From the NCBI RefSeq assembly GCF_000003605.2, contig NW_003116467.1, positions 55,729 to 72,431 on the forward strand: DNA of 16,703 nt. Direction: 5' to 3'. Positions 1 through 8,821 of the stretch are shown one piece after another (positions within the stretch are counted from its first letter, which is position 1; every line of letters starts with the position of its first letter). A program made the position numbers and the translations under genes. The notes under the pieces are model-generated. The model was not told the origin of the DNA. It searched no databases and was given only the letters and a program-made list of their open reading frames with translations. Origin of the DNA: Saccoglossus kowalevskii. Taxonomy: Eukaryota; Hemichordata; Enteropneusta; Harrimaniidae.

Positions 1-79
1 AGTCATTTATTCAGTAACTGTGTTTTGTCGTTTTTTTAAAATTATTTCTCTATTTTATAAATCAATAGTGTCTAGTAAC

Positions 80-230
80 CTGCTAAATAACAAGACGATT
101 CAGCCGTCAAATTCAATTTTGTCCAATGCCGGAGTCCAGCGACAGTGTACAAACGTGCTCCGGAGACTGTGACGACCATGGTGACTAGCGACACCAGACC
201 GAACATATTTCGCATCTGACTCAACCCCAT
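80..230 (-). CDS. Candidate first coding exon with signal peptide or signal anchor (partial)
   Basis: On the minus strand an ATG at 230-228 opens a frame running to a stop at 74-72. An in-frame TAG at 248-246 makes this ATG the first possible start. The peptide begins MGLSQMRNMF, continues with a hydrophobic stretch (about residues 10-22, FGLVSLVTMVVTV) and then SGARLYTV, which fits a cleavable signal peptide or a weak membrane anchor. A possible donor CAG|GTTACT after position 80 would end the exon after 50 codons plus one base (phase 1). The region has more CpG than its surroundings and lies just downstream, on this strand, of promoter-like motifs at 376-416. It may be the first exon of a separate gene continuing left, or an alternative first exon of the sialyltransferase gene, whose third exon also ends in phase 1. 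The donor is weak and no family is recognised, so this is tentative. Confidence 0.33.
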
Positions 231-375
231 GCAACAAACTTGATACTATGTGTTCATTATGGTCCATTCTTCCTCGACAAACAAGTACATAAGTGGCAAT
301 TTAGTCAAAGACGAGAAAACAGCACAAGAAATTTGCCTTATTTACACGTATCGGCAATGCAAGCTGCCCAGCGAC

Positions 376-416
376 TTCCCCTTCTGACGTCACAAGGGGA
401 ATTTGTGTATGCAAAT
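376..416 (-). promoter_or_regulatory. Promoter-like cluster: CRE inside a 26-bp palindrome, plus octamer
   Basis: Positions 385-392 are the full CRE palindrome TGACGTCA (binding site of CREB/ATF factors). It is centred in a larger inverted repeat: TTCCCCTT at 376-383 mirrors AAGGGGAA at 394-401, with a single C/C mismatch pair between arm and core. The octamer ATGCAAAT (POU-factor site; ATTTGCAT on the minus strand) lies at 409-416. The cluster sits 150-190 bp upstream of the minus-strand ATG at 230, in a locally CpG-richer stretch. Binding and direction are inferred from motifs only. Confidence 0.45.
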
Positions 417-2753
417 GAGAAGCTAATGAGGAGCCTCATTTTAAAATACACAAAAATAAAGTTTCCGTAGACTGAGTTAAAAACACATTTTTTCACTTAA
501 AAAAATTATTTATGCTTAGAAACATAAAAAATAATAATATTTATGTATCAATGGATAATTTTAGGCGTGAAAATAGCAGCCATTTCACAGGCACTTTAAT
601 GAATAGTGTTTTTTTTTATTATACATATTGTCAGAACATTTCAGACAAAAGACGAAAAAAAAACATTAAAACTTTAACATTTTTAAGGTGTTTCGGGCAT
701 CGATATATATTATGAGAATGTATCCCAATGCCTTTAGCTAGAAGTGTTACTGGGATGTATCAACAATACATCAAAATTGTCGGCTGTACTATACCAGACT
801 ACAACATCATCGATAAAAAACCAATAGCAAATTTTAAAGGTATAAACACCATTAAACTAACTGCAAAAAACCTAGACACTATGTACAAATTTGTACAACT
901 ACACATGGCAATCACTGTCCATGGAACATTGCTGTGGAAAACAAGTGTTTGATTAAAGTGTCATACATGTACCTTTCAACAGAAATATTTTTGAGTTAAA
1001 TTTCAGTTAAAAATAGTACAAGGCGATAAACATCATTCTTCCAAGTCTGCTAAAAATTTACCAATTTCAAAAACCTATGCCAAGCGAGTGCATTATGGGT
1101 AAAACATGAACTGCATATGCAGAAGAAAAACTAACCAGCAGAAAGGCATGCAAAGGATGCTGGGAACACAAACAAAACTGTAACATGGATTCTCCTAGAA
1201 CATTTTCCCAAATTCCAAGAAAGAAACAAAGCTAATTAAAAGTATCAGAGCTGGCTTTAGAAATTATAAAATAATTGAACAGTGATAATAATTCAATTCA
1301 GATACTAATTAAACTAAATAATCAAGTACATACTATGACCAACACTTAAAATTCTTCCATAGTTCCATAGTATATGACAGTTAAGTTTGATGTGAATGAA
1401 CACTAGTTCTTGTAATATAAATGAAACGAGGATTGCATTCATATGCAAATTTTCCTACATGTACACATCTTATAAAATAGATTTTTTTTACTAAATGTAA
1501 TTTTGAGATATGACGTTTTTGCCAATGAACCCAAACAAAAATGACTTGAAAAATCCTATTTGCTTCTTGAATGTTTAACCCTTTTGTTTTACATAAAACA
1601 ATGTTGTAAAAGTAAAGATCTTCTGTTTTAATAACTACCTTAAATTAATGCTGATTTAAAAAAACAACATTCAATTATCAAAATTTGGTTGTGAAAAATT
1701 GACAGTTTTACAAAACAATGTAACATGTGTTAGTCCATTGACGACTTATTTTTAGAACTTTTTATTATTAAAAATCATTGAATAGTGTGACCTTTGCAAT
1801 TTTATCATGTACAATGATGAACATAATTCAGTCATCTGTGAGCAAACTTGTTTTTATCTACATGTATATTTCAATGTTGTTATCTGCTCAGATGCAAATT
1901 AGAAAGCAATTTCACTTATGTTTGCTTTGCACTGCTCCTCATTTTTTAACTATCACTAGTTGCAATAATAAATATTTATAGAATTGTGAAATCTAATTTA
2001 AATATTCATTTACTTTTTTATACTGCTTCAGGCTTGTAGTATTCAGGATTAATAAAATGGCATCCAGTCAAAATGTATAAGTAAAACTAATAACAGGATG
2101 ATATAAACAAGCGACCTGTCTTTTCAAAGTGTTTGATCATGATACAAATCATACCAAGAATCAAGTAATTGAGTTAAAAGTTAAAAACAGTATTTTAATC
2201 AAAAAGGACAAAACTATTTGCCAAAAATTGGAAAATTGAAAATAGCATCATTAATATGCATAGATTTCATCCAAAAAACCCTCAGATTTGCCAATTATCC
2301 TGGAGTACCATTGTACTAAGTTTCCCTAAAATAACGTTTGTTTTTTTAGATATTAAGCTTCAAATTAGATGAATATTATGCAAACATACATGATGTTAAT
2401 TGTGAGTGTATAAAACAATGTTGATACAAGGTAGACATGCATACTGATAATTGTACTGGGGGGATATTCTTTTTGTGGAATTGTAATTTTCAACAGCTGG
2501 ATGATTAAAAGATATGGAATTATTGTAGACAATGCAGCATACAAAAACCACCTTTGATGCATAAATGTAATTTAATAACGCCACAGAAAGCAGCAGAAAT
2601 ATTCATATTATCACACATCATTTTTAATAGAAACTTTTCATTTATGTGACAGGCTGTATCAAACAAAGGTTTTGAATTCAGAACATCAATGTCTGCATGA
2701 AAAATAGTGATGTATGAAATGTATAATCAGAATGTTAGAAAATAGAAACATAC
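417..2753. other. AT-rich non-coding stretch (intron 3 of the sialyltransferase gene)
   Basis: I see no convincing exon here on either strand. In particular, there is no minus-strand sequence resembling the GT29 large sialylmotif that should follow exon 3, so the next exon lies left of the window. A 74-codon plus-strand ORF at 728-952 has no recognisable domain and no splice context. A diverged repeat copy occupies about 2251-2350. The rest is A/T-rich intronic sequence with short T and A runs. Confidence 0.5.
2251..2350 (+). repeat. Diverged dispersed repeat, copy A
   Basis: The segment starts TTAATATGCATAG and, about 65-70 bp later, has GTACCATTGTACTAAG followed by a T-rich end. The same landmarks occur with nearly the same spacing at 3155-3252. 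Copy A lies in intron 3 and copy B in intron 2 of the sialyltransferase gene, so this is probably an old interspersed element. The class is unknown. Confidence 0.45.
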
Positions 2754-2925
2754 CTTTCCTGTCAACACCTTTAATGCCAAACGGTAATCCATAATGCGAC
2801 AACTTGTAGTAATTTGTAAAATTGTTAACATCATATTTATCCATGAATATTTTAATATCTGGAATGTGTCGACTTTTAAACCAAGCAGATTTCTCGGCAT
2901 ATTTGGTCACTGTCTTAGAACAAAT
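2754..2925 (-). CDS. ST6GALNAC-like: Sialyltransferase-like gene, exon 3 (start of GT29 domain)
   Basis: This 172-bp exon has a pyrimidine-rich acceptor (TTTGCTTTCTCTAG|ATTTGT) and a good donor (AAAG|GTATGT). It encodes residues 192-248 plus one base. The peptide opens ICSKTVTKYAEKSAWFK and ends with KLSHYGLPFGIKGVDRK. Its spacing and residues (Cys193, Lys203-Ser204, Trp206, Pro213, Asp220, Leu233, His235, Pro239-Phe240-Gly241) match the segment just before the large sialylmotif of vertebrate ST6GALNAC1/2, which transfer sialic acid to O-linked GalNAc in the Golgi lumen. Asn226-Phe-Thr is a possible N-glycosylation site. The acceptor phase (0) matches exon 2. The large, small, motif III and very-small sialylmotifs are not in the window, so activity cannot be judged. 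The match is from memory of the family, not a search; another GT29 subgroup is possible. Confidence 0.68.
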
Positions 2926-3154
2926 CTAGAGAAAGCAAAAATAAATTACAACATTCGTTTCTAATTGAACATAACTGATGTATCAAAATTAAAGTCTGCA
3001 AAGCTGTTTTATAAAAAAGTATTTATAACATCAGTGAAGGAGCAATGGCTTTAGAAGTTCGGATCAATATATAGCAAATTTGAGTAAAATCAGTTTTGTT
3101 TTTTTTAGATTTTGCTTACAATGGCTAAAATGAGACCATATGCAAAATAGCTAC

Positions 3155-3252
3155 TTAATATGCATAGTCATGGCTCTAAAATTAATCATGTCTATGTATT
3201 ACCCCCCAAGGTACCTATGTACTAAATTTGATCAAAATATGCTTTTTTAAGT
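3155..3252 (+). repeat. Diverged dispersed repeat, copy B
   Basis: This is the partner of copy A at 2251-2350. It starts TTAATATGCATAG and has GTACCTATGTACTAAA about 70 bp later, followed by a T-rich end. The two copies share order, orientation and spacing of landmarks but differ at many positions. No terminal inverted repeats or coding capacity are visible. Confidence 0.45.
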
Positions 3253-4163
3253 TTGAGAGGTTGCATACACAAGCTGAAATAAGATAATTACTGGTAATAT
3301 GAAAATTAGCTACCAGGGTAAATTTGATCAATATATAATAGTAAGTAATTGTTGACGAACATGCACACAAATGATCATAATAAAAATTTGACTCCCATGT
3401 ATTAAGTGAAGCACCAAAACTGTAAGCCACTTTTTGTTCAGGACGAAATTGTTTGCTAATTGTGGAACTGAATTACTGTACGTGGCAAAAAAAAAGTCTT
3501 CATCATTATTGAACATTTCATGTTAATTATTAGACAAAATTGGTAGAACTACAAACCTAAGGTTTTTCATTGGCATTTTTTGCTGTTATTTTTTCATTAA
3601 ATTATTACTTCAAGCAGAGAAAAGATGTATAATAAATTGATTACCATAAGAATATCACAAAGCATGCACCCAGGCAGTAGACACGCATCAATTTTTTCCA
3701 CACACTGTACTGCCATTGTGTATATTTTCATGTTAACTTGCTTATACTCAATGAGACTAAATAACTGTTGAATATTATCTTCTACTCTATGTATGCCAAC
3801 AAATATATTTCCACCACCAAAACTAAATTAAGCTGCTGTTTAAATGTGATCTGCTTGCCTGAAGACTGTTGCGACTAAAAGTTAATTTAAAAATAGCAGA
3901 ATTTAATCCCTTTATACGTTAGAAAATCAGAACCCATAGAATGCAAATATTACACAAAATAATTTCAACAATTTGGATCAAAATCTGTAGCATTATTTGA
4001 TCTGAAATTAACAAAAAGGTTATAGAAAAATACCTAAAAAAACAACATCTTGATTGGAAAATGTATGACATTAAAAGGGTTAAACCATAAAAGTCGGATT
4101 TCTCATTAAAATTTAACAAACTTGTAATGTGAGTAAAACAGAAACGAAAAAGTACTTTTTATG

Positions 4164-4222
4164 GGCATGATAGGTGAGAATTCCATGTCGACGTTAGCAG
4201 GCATGATAGGTGAAAATACCCT
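4164..4222 (+). repeat. Two-copy direct repeat, 36-bp offset, intronic
   Basis: GGCATGATAGGTGA begins at 4164 and again at 4200. Each copy is followed by a related tail ending in TATCGA or TGTCGA. It is a small local duplication in intron 2, close to the donor of exon 2, with no other function apparent. Confidence 0.6.
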
Positions 4223-4313
4223 ATCGATTACAAAGACTAAAAATAACAAGTACCAGTTAATTTCAAAAAATTGAAAAAAAAATACATTGTAGTTTTAAAA
4301 ATAATATACTCAC

Positions 4314-4773
4314 CGATGGTTTGAAATTTGGTTCTTTAATATATGGCTTTATGTCTAGTTTAACCTTCGGTATGGGAGGTGGTGGCACTACTGGCTGTTC
4401 TAAAAGATTTTCAATATTTTCTAATATACTCTCAGCAGAAACCTTCTCTTCGACTGCAACAGTTTTATTAACTGATGTTATATTATTGTTAGTCCTATCA
4501 TTTGAACTGAATTGTAACACAGACTGTATTTCCTTTAGAACATTGCCAGCTTGTTTGTCGTCACCTTGAGTACGAAATTTATCAAGGAGCAGCTCAATTT
4601 GAAGAATTTTATTTGAAACATCAGCTTCATGATTGAGGTTAACATCTACTCCTAATAAACTTGCAATCTGTTCAATTTTATCATTGTTTGAAGAATCAAT
4701 ATGTAAAGCATCTTTCTCATGCACACGTTGATATTCCTGGAAATTATGAATGTTTTCCGGTATATTCATAAGA
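4314..4773 (-). CDS. ST6GALNAC-like: Sialyltransferase-like gene, exon 2 (luminal stem region)
   Basis: This 460-bp exon has a strong acceptor (TTTTTCTCTTTCAG|TCTTATG) and donor (TCG|GTGAGT). It is open throughout in one frame and encodes residues 38-191. It contains predicted helical segments rich in E, K, L and I (about 67-125 and 145-163), an Asn/Ser/Thr-rich linker with N-glycosylation sequons at Asn135 and Asn140, and a proline-rich end (PVVPPPPIPK at 165-174). This layout fits the long flexible stem that holds a Golgi glycosyltransferase domain away from the membrane, as in ST6GALNAC1/2. Stem sequences are poorly conserved, so identity rests on the neighbouring exons. The incoming phase 2 matches exon 1 and the outgoing phase 0 matches exon 3. 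A reverse-strand ORF over 4321-4569 is a shadow. Confidence 0.75.
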
Positions 4774-5590
4774 CTGAAAGAGAAAAACAAAATAATTTGT
4801 GTCATATTTATTAATTCACAATTTGTATATTTTTAGCACAATTAGATCACAGTCAGCAAGATGTGTCATATTCAATAGCAACCATAAGATTTACATAATA
4901 TGTCTAATATGACTTGTGATTTAAGTAATTTATTCATTATTTTACTTCAAGAGGAACAATACAGTATAGTTTCCCCCAAAACTATTTTTTATTTAAAGTA
5001 AATATATTGAAAATAATGATTTCAAACAAACAAAGCAAATTCAAAACTTGTACAAAATTTAAAATTTAGAGACACATTTAAATGTTGAAAAAACCTGTCA
5101 ACAAACAAAGTTATTCTCTGATTGGCCTGACTGTTACTGTTAGTTACGGTTGAGTAGCCAATCAGACCTGTAAGTAGCTTTGTATTGACTCTAATTTGGA
5201 AATAAAAAGAGATACATGTATAGACATAAAACAGAAGACTTGAGTAGAAGACAGAATATGTCAAATATATGCGGGGCTTGAACTTCGGAATTGTGAGAGC
5301 AGTTCTTACAAAAAGATTTGAATGATAAAAGTAGCCCACTATTGTGCGAGAATCTTTTTCTAAATGCAGTAAGTATGAACTCTGAGAATGGCCCCACCCA
5401 TGTTTGGCTGTCTGGCGAGTATTACATATCAGTATTGCTGTACATTACTTTAGAAATAAGGTTTGATCAACATGACATGTTTAAGGTCTTGTAATTGTAA
5501 AGGAGATACAATAAATATTTTGTACACAAGTCTGTAGGGCATATGACCTGTCTATTGATTCCTCCATTGACTTCACATAAAATCACTTAC
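4774..5590 (-). other. Intron 1 of the sialyltransferase-like gene
   Basis: The intron runs from donor GTAAGT (5590-5585) to acceptor CAG (4776-4774). No exon is evident inside. An inverted pair of CCAAT-type sequences occurs at 5118-5126 (CTGATTGGC) and 5157-5165 (GCCAATCAG), forming a possible hairpin with a 30-base loop. The pair could be a chance palindrome or part of a cryptic promoter. Confidence 0.55.
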
Positions 5591-5703
5591 CTGTGTACTG
5601 AACTTGCATCTTGGTGTAAAACCAACATGTATCCCATTACACAGCAACCCATGGCCATTGCCAGCAACAACACAGGGCGATATAAGCGTCGTGTTCGGAA
5701 CAT
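5591..5703 (-). CDS. ST6GALNAC-like: Sialyltransferase-like gene, exon 1 coding part (type II membrane anchor)
   Basis: The ATG at 5703-5701 opens MFRTRRLYRP (four Arg, cytosolic tail), then a 19-residue hydrophobic segment (residues 11-29, VLLLAMAMGCCVMGYMLVL) and HQDASSVH. This basic-then-hydrophobic order with no cleavage site is the signal-anchor pattern of type II Golgi glycosyltransferases. The exon ends at donor ACAG|GTAAGT after 37 codons plus two bases (phase 2), which joins exactly to exon 2 (Ser38). The exon itself probably starts at 5765, after acceptor TTCTTTTCAG|ATTGTC, so 5765-5704 is 5' untranslated. Another frame of the exon is open throughout (residues such as VVAGNGHGLLCNG), but it lacks an ATG and gives no matching phase. 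With exons 2 and 3 the window holds 745 coding bases. Confidence 0.72.
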
Positions 5704-5765
5704 TGTAACTGTGCGATGACAAGTTCAGTAAGCAATGTAAAGTGTTAGCTCTTTTTCTTGACAAT
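5704..5765 (-). other. 5' UTR part of exon 1
   Basis: A pyrimidine-rich acceptor (ACTTCTTTTCAG) ends at 5766, so transcripts should carry an upstream non-coding exon spliced here. The reading frame of the downstream ATG is preceded by stop codons in this leader. Confidence 0.5.
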
Positions 5766-6460
5766 CTGAAAAGAAGTAAGGACTTCTAAGTTCACAAGGT
5801 CATTTTAACATCAATACAATGGGTCCTTCCTTTGTCAAACTGGGTCACTATATTGTATATTTGATTGACTCATCTGAACATTTTATCGTCTAAAAACATG
5901 TCTGCAGTTGGATTCTTTCCTTACATGTAGCAGGATTCAAACCATTACATGTCACACAAGAAAAAAATTCTTTCCAAGTTCTTTCTGAACACCACTTATG
6001 GTATACTCTCTCAGTCCAAACAATGTTTATTCCCACACATACTTGAATGAGAATAAGGTCAAGACCATAAATGTAGTACTCACACTTGTTGTACTAATAT
6101 ATTATGTGCTATATCTCATTTGCTGCCCAATTGCATGGATCAGTATGCACAAACAAGAATTTTGAAACAAATATAAATTACCAGTATTAATAGTAGCACA
6201 TGATATAAATATCCATAGATGTGCAAAGGTCTAATTCACATTGTCATTATTACCGTAATTTTGAAAGTTGTACTGTATTCACATGACATTTCTCTCTGTA
6301 GTTCAAACTGAAAGTAAAAAATCCATAATACTGTCTGCATCTTATTGTACATGTACATGTTATGTCACCATAAACAGAACAGAACAGCTAATACTCAATA
6401 CACAGTCATCGACTGAACATGTACCATGGTACTGACACTGTGGTACACAATTCCACTCAC

Positions 6461-6576
6461 CTACATCACTATCACTATATGGATCACTATATGCGACTGT
6501 GAATATAGCAACTACAACTGCTGGCACTAGTGTACTCAGCTGTGTATTGTGCCTTTTATTAGGAAGAGTCCATTAT
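6461..6576 (-). other. Possible upstream non-coding exon of the sialyltransferase-like gene
   Basis: A minus-strand segment has a pyrimidine-rich acceptor (CCCCAATCCCTACCTCTAG|ATAATG) and an excellent donor (GTAG|GTGAGT). It would splice over 5766-6460 to the acceptor at 5765. Its only ATG opens a four-codon ORF, so it would be 5' UTR. A frame without ATG reads a hydrophobic stretch (LVPAVVVAIFTVAY) that I take as chance. The call rests on splice signals alone. Confidence 0.33.
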
Positions 6577-6700
6577 CTAGAGGTAGGGATTGGGGTTAAA
6601 GTGTGAGCAATATTACTAAAACAGGACTTGATTACAAAATGGTTATAATATTATAAACAAAGTTTACCCACACCATGAAAGATAATTTTTGTATTTTCAG

Positions 6701-6805
6701 TTGCAGTTATTTGACAAAGAAGGCAATATTCCGCCCCCTGCTACAGAATGGAATGGTCCGACATGTCATCACTGTCATTGCCAGCTTGTTTCATGTCGCA
6801 TATAA
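6701..6805 (+). CDS. Terminal exon of an unknown plus-strand gene with VWC-like Cys motif
   Basis: A plus-strand acceptor (TTTTTGTATTTTCAG) ends at 6700. It is followed by 34 open codons and TAA. The peptide reads LQLFDKEGNIPPP, then a Trp, then CHHCHCQLVSCRI. Gly, Trp and a C-x2-C-x-C-x4-C pattern resemble the second half of a von Willebrand factor type C module, an extracellular disulfide-rich domain. The first Cys residues would be in an earlier exon. It is cleaner than its surroundings in codon look and CpG. No earlier plus-strand exon is visible in 1-6700, so the gene would need a long intron crossing the sialyltransferase locus antisense, or this may be a stranded exon or pseudogene piece. 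A canonical AATAAA is not seen close downstream. Confidence 0.45.
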   Translation: MQLFDKEGNIPPPATEWNGPTCHHCHCQLVSCRI

Positions 6806-7806
6806 ATATGATTATAGATTCAAAGCATAATTATAACTATTTAGCAAGTCAGTATTTAACATGTCACATTTTGATCATTTTAACACATTGTATTTTGTAT
6901 TCTTAAAACAGAAGGCATTACAAAGAGTATGGTCATAATTTTTTTATTGTACATCATGTGGCAACAGATCTGTGTGTGGAAGAATCAATAACCTTTGACA
7001 ACAGTTTTTACCAAGGTACAGTGATCAATCTTTCATCATCTATATTGTGTAATCACAATTTGATAACAGGTCTAATAAATACCAGAGGAATACCAAATCA
7101 TATATAATGAAATTTACAGAGCCAAATCTAAAACGATATTCCATATAAAACACAGTCTTGTCACTGAGATGTTTGATCTTGGTCCAATGTGGGTCCCATG
7201 TGCGTCCCCCATGTGGGTCCCAAGTAATCAATGCATGTAAAAAACATTACTCAAAACAGTACATGGGATTTTAAGAAATAACTATATGCGTATGTACATG
7301 TATGCTTTTAGAAAATCCCATTTGAGAAAGCCTAAATTTGTCACCCCCTAACTTTTCCCACATCTTTCATCATTTTGATCAAGACGTATAGCAGTGAAAA
7401 ATTAGGTTCGTTTGGTCAAAATTTTTAGAAAAACGCATAAAAATTAGCAAAATGTATCAAAATTTGGGTGGGAAAAATTGGCATTGTAAGGATAAGAGGT
7501 TTGAGTCAGAGAGTTTCTTTGATAAATTATACGAGGTCATTGAGACGAGGGTAAATAATAAAAACATGTATCCAAAGGTCCTTACTCAAATACAATTTTT
7601 TTTTATGAACTAAGATGCCAACTGCATGGGTGCTATAAGCTGCATTAAGGTTATAAAACTAAGTAAACTTTGGCATATTCATGTCAATATGGCTAGTGTA
7701 GTATGTACACTTGGACAAATCATATCACATTTGTTAATATGGCAACAATAGTACCGTATACATGTAACTTGGGGTATTGTCACGAACTTCAATATTAAAT
7801 AAATAT
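6806..7806. other. Intergenic or UTR sequence without clear genes
   Basis: The sequence is mostly AT-rich. It contains a three-copy 11-bp repeat at 7187-7221 and, at about 7320-7480, a segment that reads like an old interspersed repeat. A 53-codon plus-strand ORF at 7452-7613 has an unusual number of GAG codons but overlaps that repeat-like segment and has no splice or domain support. Confidence 0.4.
7187..7221 (+). repeat. Three-copy 11-bp repeat ATGTGGGTCCC
   Basis: Copies lie at 7187-7197 (ATGTGGGTCCC), 7198-7208 (ATGTGCGTCCC) and, after CC, 7211-7221 (ATGTGGGTCCC). It is a small GC-rich minisatellite in AT-rich DNA. Confidence 0.75.
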
Positions 7807-7958
7807 CAGGGATTTTTTCAAACAAGGGAATAGGGGCGCAGCGTCCTCATGCCATGGCCATGTGCCCCCTTACCCTGGGGAGCAGATCCTCTGGCAACCA
7901 GATGGCACCGCTGGATTGCAGTGCTCCCTCTTGCATTTTTTTTGTAGAAAACCCCCTG
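7807..7958. mobile_element. Small hAT-like non-autonomous element (candidate)
   Basis: A GC-rich block in AT-rich surroundings is bounded by imperfect terminal inverted repeats: CAGGGATTTTTTC at the left and the reverse complement of CAGGGGGTTTTC at the right. CAGGG ends are common in hAT-superfamily elements. The interior (152 bp in all) has no coding capacity. I cannot find a clean 8-bp target duplication: the AT-rich flanks are similar but not identical. Confidence 0.42.
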
Positions 7959-8636
7959 AATATAATATAATAATATTCAAATTTGCATCTTTTCACAATT
8001 CAAAACTGACAAATGTTAGTTGCTAATGTGAACATTGTCATTTTTTTTTTTATTAGCGCTATTATTTAGACATTAATCACCATAAATGTATTTTGTAGAT
8101 TAACTACATTAGGAATGCTTTACAAATATTTTGACATGTACGCACATCACGATGGAGATTGGTAAATGAGGAAATAGCTCATGTTGATTTACATTCTCCA
8201 TATAAATACCACTGCAATTTCTATTTCAGAGTACACAGTCAAGAAAAAGTGGAAGACAATATTCTCACAGACTGCTTGTATATTGGTTACAATTTTGAGC
8301 TGTGTCTAACTCATTCTTTTCTTCTGTTAGATTAAAATTGTCACACTCCTCAGTGTACATTCAATTTACTGAATTTCACATATGGTATATACATGGATCG
8401 AGAACACAATACAATGGCAAACAATGTAGCATTTATTATCAAAGTATGGAACCATACAATTTGATGTTTTCATTGAATTTAAATAGACACTTGTAATTAT
8501 AAAAAAATATGATACACATATAAGCTATCACTATGGAATCACAAATTGTATGACATGTACATACCAAAAAATAAAGGTCCATTCCACTTTATTAATTTAT
8601 TTTTACCGACCAAATACTCCAAACTTGAACTATGTT
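7959..8636. other. AT-rich sequence, no gene seen
   Basis: The stretch contains poly-T runs and a short plus-strand ORF (8302-8496) that shows no domain, no splice context and no codon bias. Nothing else stands out. Confidence 0.4.
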
Positions 8637-8789
8637 AATATTGGTTACTATGGCTACCAAATGACCTTTAGCTTAGGTCATTATGCTAATATTGGGTACT
8701 ATGGCTACCACATGACCTTTAGCTTAAGTCATTATGCTAATATTGGGTACTATGGCTACCACATGACCTTTAGCTTAGGTCATTATGCA
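8637..8789 (+). repeat. 51-bp tandem repeat, three copies, with paired AGGTCA half-sites
   Basis: Three near-identical 51-bp units lie at 8637-8687, 8688-8738 and 8739-8789. Because 51 is a multiple of three, one frame reads a repeating 17-residue peptide (NIGYYGYHMTFSLGHYA), but the ORF around it is otherwise not gene-like. Each unit contains ATGACCT and AGGTCAT separated by seven bases (AAGTCAT in the middle copy). This is an everted pair of nuclear-receptor half-sites and also a small hairpin. Whether it is coding, regulatory or plain minisatellite is open. Confidence 0.85.
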
Positions 8790-8821
8790 ACTATTGTGAC
8801 CAAGATCATTTTTTTTCAAAA

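Larger units (their letters stand above)
2926..4313 (-). other. Intron 2 of the sialyltransferase-like gene
   Basis: The intron is bounded by donor GTGAGT (4313-4308) and an acceptor ending CTCTAG at 2926. It is AT-rich with no coding signal on either strand. It contains repeat copy B (3155-3252) and a 36-bp-offset duplication (about 4164-4222). Confidence 0.6.

Noticed and set aside
728-952. 74-codon plus-strand ORF starting MPLARSVTGMYQQY
   Set aside because: No recognisable family, codon bias follows the local AT content, and it lies in the sialyltransferase intron without splice sites on its strand.
4321-4569. 82-codon plus-strand ORF
   Set aside because: Reverse-strand shadow of sialyltransferase exon 2, which has splice sites and matching phases.
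5022-5397. Minus-strand ORFs of 105 and 68 codons
   Set aside because: They lie in intron 1, are rich in Phe/Tyr/Leu from AT-rich DNA, and have no domain or splice support.
5591-5765. Second open frame of exon 1 (VVAGNGHGLLCNG)
   Set aside because: Open through the exon but without ATG. The other frame starts with ATG, gives a classic type II anchor and joins in phase to exon 2.
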